64,000 bases of DNA. Source: Vibrio parahaemolyticus (lineage in GTDB: Bacteria; Pseudomonadota; Gammaproteobacteria; Enterobacterales; Vibrionaceae). A model generated the notes under the pieces. That model was not told where the DNA came from. It searched no databases and saw only the letters and a list, made by a program, of their open reading frames with translations. The stretch is taken from contig NZ_UHIL01000001.1 in NCBI RefSeq assembly GCF_900460535.1, positions 2,170,001-2,234,000 on the forward strand, given 5' to 3'. The position numbers and the translations under genes are program-made. Shown here in pieces: positions 63,561 through 64,000 of the stretch. The first letter of the stretch is position 1, and the number at the start of each line of letters is the position of its first letter.

Positions 63561-64000
63561 TTAAACTAGCTCAACTGCTAGCATATTGATTTTAGAGAGC
63601 AAAGATTCAAAGTCCGAAGTCGTTAGACACGGGTTCAAAATCGTAAATTTAAGCGCGGTTTTACCGTCGACAATGGTTTCACCCAATACCGCGATACCGC
63701 GAGTCAACGCTTCTAAACGTAGCGCTTTGTTCAGTTCATCAAGATCTGCTGTTTCGTGTGTTGCACGGAACAATACCGTCGACAGTGAAGGCTCAGCTAG
63801 TAGTTCAAACTGATCGTTTGTACGGATCATGTCAGCCACTTCAAGCGTTTGAGCGAGTAGATGATCGTACATGTCACCCAGTGCCTTCGGACCCACGTTT
63901 TGCATGGTCATAAAGACTTTCAATGCATCGAAACGTTTGGTTGTCGCGATGGATTTATCGACCAAGTTTGGTAGCTCATCGTGCTCACGATTCAAGTAAT
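63561..64000 (-). CDS. L-2,4-diaminobutyrate decarboxylase, C-terminal part (5' end outside window)
   Basis: Only the last 146 or so codons are visible, ending at 63561. The motif RFDALKVFMTMQNVG and the surrounding NLVDKSIATTKRFD, ILNPCLTTSDFESLL are typical of group II PLP decarboxylases (Glu/DOPA/DABA type). It makes 1,3-diaminopropane for norspermidine. In Vibrio it is usually fused to an N-terminal diaminobutyrate aminotransferase; that half lies outside the window, so the fusion cannot be confirmed here. Reading runs open through the window edge. Confidence 0.9.
   Translation of the reverse strand, partial: YLNREHDELPNLVDKSIATTKRFDALKVFMTMQNVGPKALGDMYDHLLAQTLEVADMIRTNDQFELLAEPSLSTVLFRATHETADLDELNKALRLEALTRGIAVLGETIVDGKTALKFTILNPCLTTSDFESLLSKINMLAVELV

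Noticed and set aside
1..64000. tRNA, rRNA, CRISPR, IS element, prophage or integron
   Set aside because: No cloverleaf-forming segments, repeat-spacer arrays, transposase or phage genes were recognised in reading the window; the only repeats are short palindromic elements.

Overview
The window is chromosomal DNA of a Vibrio, almost certainly of the Harveyi clade (V. parahaemolyticus / V. alginolyticus type). The evidence is the gene content: an H-NOX/hybrid kinase pair, a BCCT transporter divergent from a CosR-type MarR regulator, the norspermidine pathway, a nrf nitrite-reduction cluster, an IrpA-like imelysin operon beside ribA, and gyrA/ubiG/nrdAB. Coding density is high. I see no rRNA or tRNA gene, CRISPR array, insertion sequence, integrase or prophage. 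The species call rests on remembered gene order, not on a database search.

Layout. 1-2.8 kb: nitric-oxide sensing (hnoX and the partial kinase hnoK, minus strand), then a CoA-type Nudix hydrolase. 3.1-5.9 kb: serine uptake and deamination (sdaC, sdaA). 6.2-8.6 kb: a membrane protein joining a DNA-binding winged helix to a c-di-GMP EAL domain, then an acetyltransferase preceded by a palindromic repeat. 8.6-12.5 kb: queD, a chemoreceptor with a periplasmic c-type heme motif, and asnS. 12.6-16.8 kb: a small membrane protein, a MocR regulator divergent from two small paralogous genes of unknown function, and an aspartate aminotransferase. 16.9-22.3 kb: a small outer-membrane barrel, a cNMP/CBS/DUF294 protein with a DnaQ-like exonuclease, and a dCache chemoreceptor. 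22.5-25 kb: osmolyte transporter and cosR. 25-30.2 kb: a two-component system and a TRAP transporter resembling 2-oxoacid importers. 30.6-35.1 kb: an Ala/Lys-rich winged-helix protein, a DUF2982 protein and the ycbB-ycbK-ycbL cell-wall set. 35.2-40.9 kb: an iron-linked operon (two imelysins, a DUF1111 di-heme protein, DUF1513) behind a Fur-like box, and ribA behind a Zur-like palindrome. 41.4-49.7 kb: the nrf ammonia-forming nitrite reductase genes, with nrfA divergent from nrfBCDE-dsbE-nrfF across a 450-bp control region containing FNR-like and NarP-like sites. 49.8-57.8 kb: gyrA, ubiG, and nrdA-nrdB-yfaE with NrdR and DnaA boxes. 57.8-60.9 kb: a CinA-like protein, a DUF3943 protein and an ACT-domain protein. 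61-64 kb: norspermidine biosynthesis (nspC, carboxy(nor)spermidine dehydrogenase and the end of the diaminobutyrate decarboxylase) with an ERIC-like palindrome inside the operon.

How it works together. Much of the window is sensing of the redox, nitrogen-oxide and metal environment: NO through H-NOX, nitrite through Nrf, a heme-bearing chemoreceptor, Fur and Zur sites, and c-di-GMP turnover. The rest is core housekeeping. No large undescribed system stands out. The least explained items are the winged-helix/EAL fusion, the heme-motif chemoreceptor, the paired small paralogues beside MocR, and the Ala/Lys-rich winged-helix protein.
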